This document shows, in pieces, positions 5,574 to 6,125 of a stretch of DNA of 6,125 nt (its first letter is position 1; each line of letters opens with the position of its first letter). Origin of the DNA: an uncultured Oscillospiraceae bacterium. GTDB lineage: Bacteria; Bacillota_A; Clostridia; Oscillospirales; Oscillospiraceae. Under the pieces are notes generated by a model that ran no database searches, was not told the DNA's origin, and saw only the letters and a list, made by a program, of their open reading frames with translations. Position numbers and translations under genes: made by a program. Where the stretch lies: NCBI GenBank assembly GCA_900762245.1, contig CAAFFR010000204.1, positions 1 through 6,125 on the forward strand, in the 5' to 3' direction.

Positions 5574-6125
5574 TTATCTACCCGTCCTTTCTATGGATTC
5601 AGGTAGTTCCAGTCCATTCTTTAATCTGAATCGGATTCTTGTATTGCTTTCTACGATGATCTTGTCAATCAGTTCGCAGAACAGTTCCTCATCGAAACTC
5701 TCCAGCATGGCTGGTCCGGCTTGGATGGTATCCAGGAGCTGTTCCGTAGCTTCAATGACACCATCATCCTCTTGTTGCTGGAGTCTTTCTTTCTGTTGCT
5801 TGACTTGGCGAAGCTACTCTGCCAATTGATTGCTTTTCGCAATAAAAATGTCAGGGTCAACCTTGCCGCTTCTTTGCATAGCGGTCAGCTTGTGACTCTG
5901 ACGAATGAGATCCGATATTCTCTTGTTCAGTTCAATGATATCCGCACCCCACAGCATCTGACGGTTGCGGATCGTATAGAGGTTCTTCAGCAGATAGCTC
6001 ATGATCTGCTTGTTATTTTTCAAATTGAAGTACATCCGCAGGAAAGCCTCTGCGATTTCTTCTGCGGGGATTGCCTTGGTAGGGCAGGATGCCGCATTAT
6101 TGCTATGGGTTCTACAGCACCAATA
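5574..6125 (-). pseudogene. Large serine recombinase, first of three, partial at window edge and interrupted by TAG
   Basis: Only the C-terminal part is in the window. From the right edge the frame reads the second half of a zinc ribbon (YWCC ... SCPTKAIPAEEI), then AFLRMYFNLKNN and a helical coiled-coil region (IIELNKRISDLIRQ). After 103 codons a TAG at 5814-5816 interrupts it. The same frame continues for another 79 codons to TAA at 5574-5576, with LRQVKQQKERLQQQEDD, FDEELFCELIDKIIVES and a tail RIRFRLKNGLELPESIER. That tail is the normal end of these recombinases, so the TAG is internal, probably a CAG (Gln) codon changed by one base. The upstream catalytic domain is outside the window. 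The truncated protein would lack the end of the coiled coil and the tail beta-hairpin. Whether it stays active is unknown; readthrough or a sequencing error is also possible. Confidence 0.85.

Larger units (their letters stand above)
1..6125. mobile_element. Internal fragment of an integrative element or prophage (serine-recombinase type)
   Basis: The window contains three tandem large serine recombinase genes, a phage-type C5 DNA methyltransferase and three small unknown genes, all on the minus strand and closely packed. Such recombinase clusters are known from integrative elements of Clostridia, where they drive integration and excision. No structural phage gene, conjugation gene, tRNA or clear attachment site is visible, so phage and conjugative element cannot be told apart. 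Neither end of the element is identified: the first recombinase runs off the right edge and the last small gene probably runs off the left edge. Confidence 0.6.

Noticed and set aside
5669..5860. Minus-strand open frame of 63 codons beginning MTLTFLLRK
   Set aside because: It overlaps the first recombinase in another frame, is unlike any known protein, and the recombinase frame is clearly the real one on both sides of the TAG.
1..6125. Alternative genetic code with TAG as glutamine
   Set aside because: Only one in-frame TAG is seen across about 6 kb of coding sequence; a recoded genome should show several. A single nonsense change is simpler.

Overview
All recognisable genes lie on the minus strand and run head to tail from right to left with almost no space between them. 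Base composition near 50% GC, strong AGGAGG ribosome binding sites, GTG starts, and the style of serine recombinases and phage-type cytosine methyltransferase suggest a gut Clostridia genome (Lachnospiraceae or Oscillospiraceae) carrying part of an integrative element or prophage. This assignment is inference from gene style; no taxonomic marker is present.

The right half (about 3206-6125) is a recombinase block of three consecutive large serine recombinase genes. The first enters from the right edge, and only its C-terminal part is visible, interrupted by an in-frame TAG. The second is a 252-residue protein with the DNA-binding 'recombinase' region but no catalytic resolvase domain and no zinc ribbon. 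The third is a complete 538-residue recombinase with catalytic serine, arginine motif, zinc ribbon and coiled coil. The second and third genes overlap by 8 nt.

Only 19 nt after the third recombinase comes a C5-cytosine DNA methyltransferase (about 1134-3186) split over two reading frames. The upstream frame carries the SAM-binding, PCQ, ENV and QRRRR motifs. The downstream frame carries a long repeat-rich variable region and the final RRLTPLECERLQGFP and YKALGNSVA motifs. The two frames overlap by more than 350 nt and both look protein-like there, so this may be an overprinted two-subunit enzyme, a recoded gene, or an older lesion. It is the most interesting item in the window.

The left 1.1 kb holds a 120-nt gap with two inverted repeats and then three small genes of unknown function, two of them overlapping by 4 nt. 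The last one appears to be cut by an in-frame TAA close to the left edge. The recombinases would excise and integrate the element. The methyltransferase would most simply mark or protect element DNA. The small proteins are unassigned cargo. Two in-frame stops plus the split methyltransferase raise the possibility that the element is decaying.
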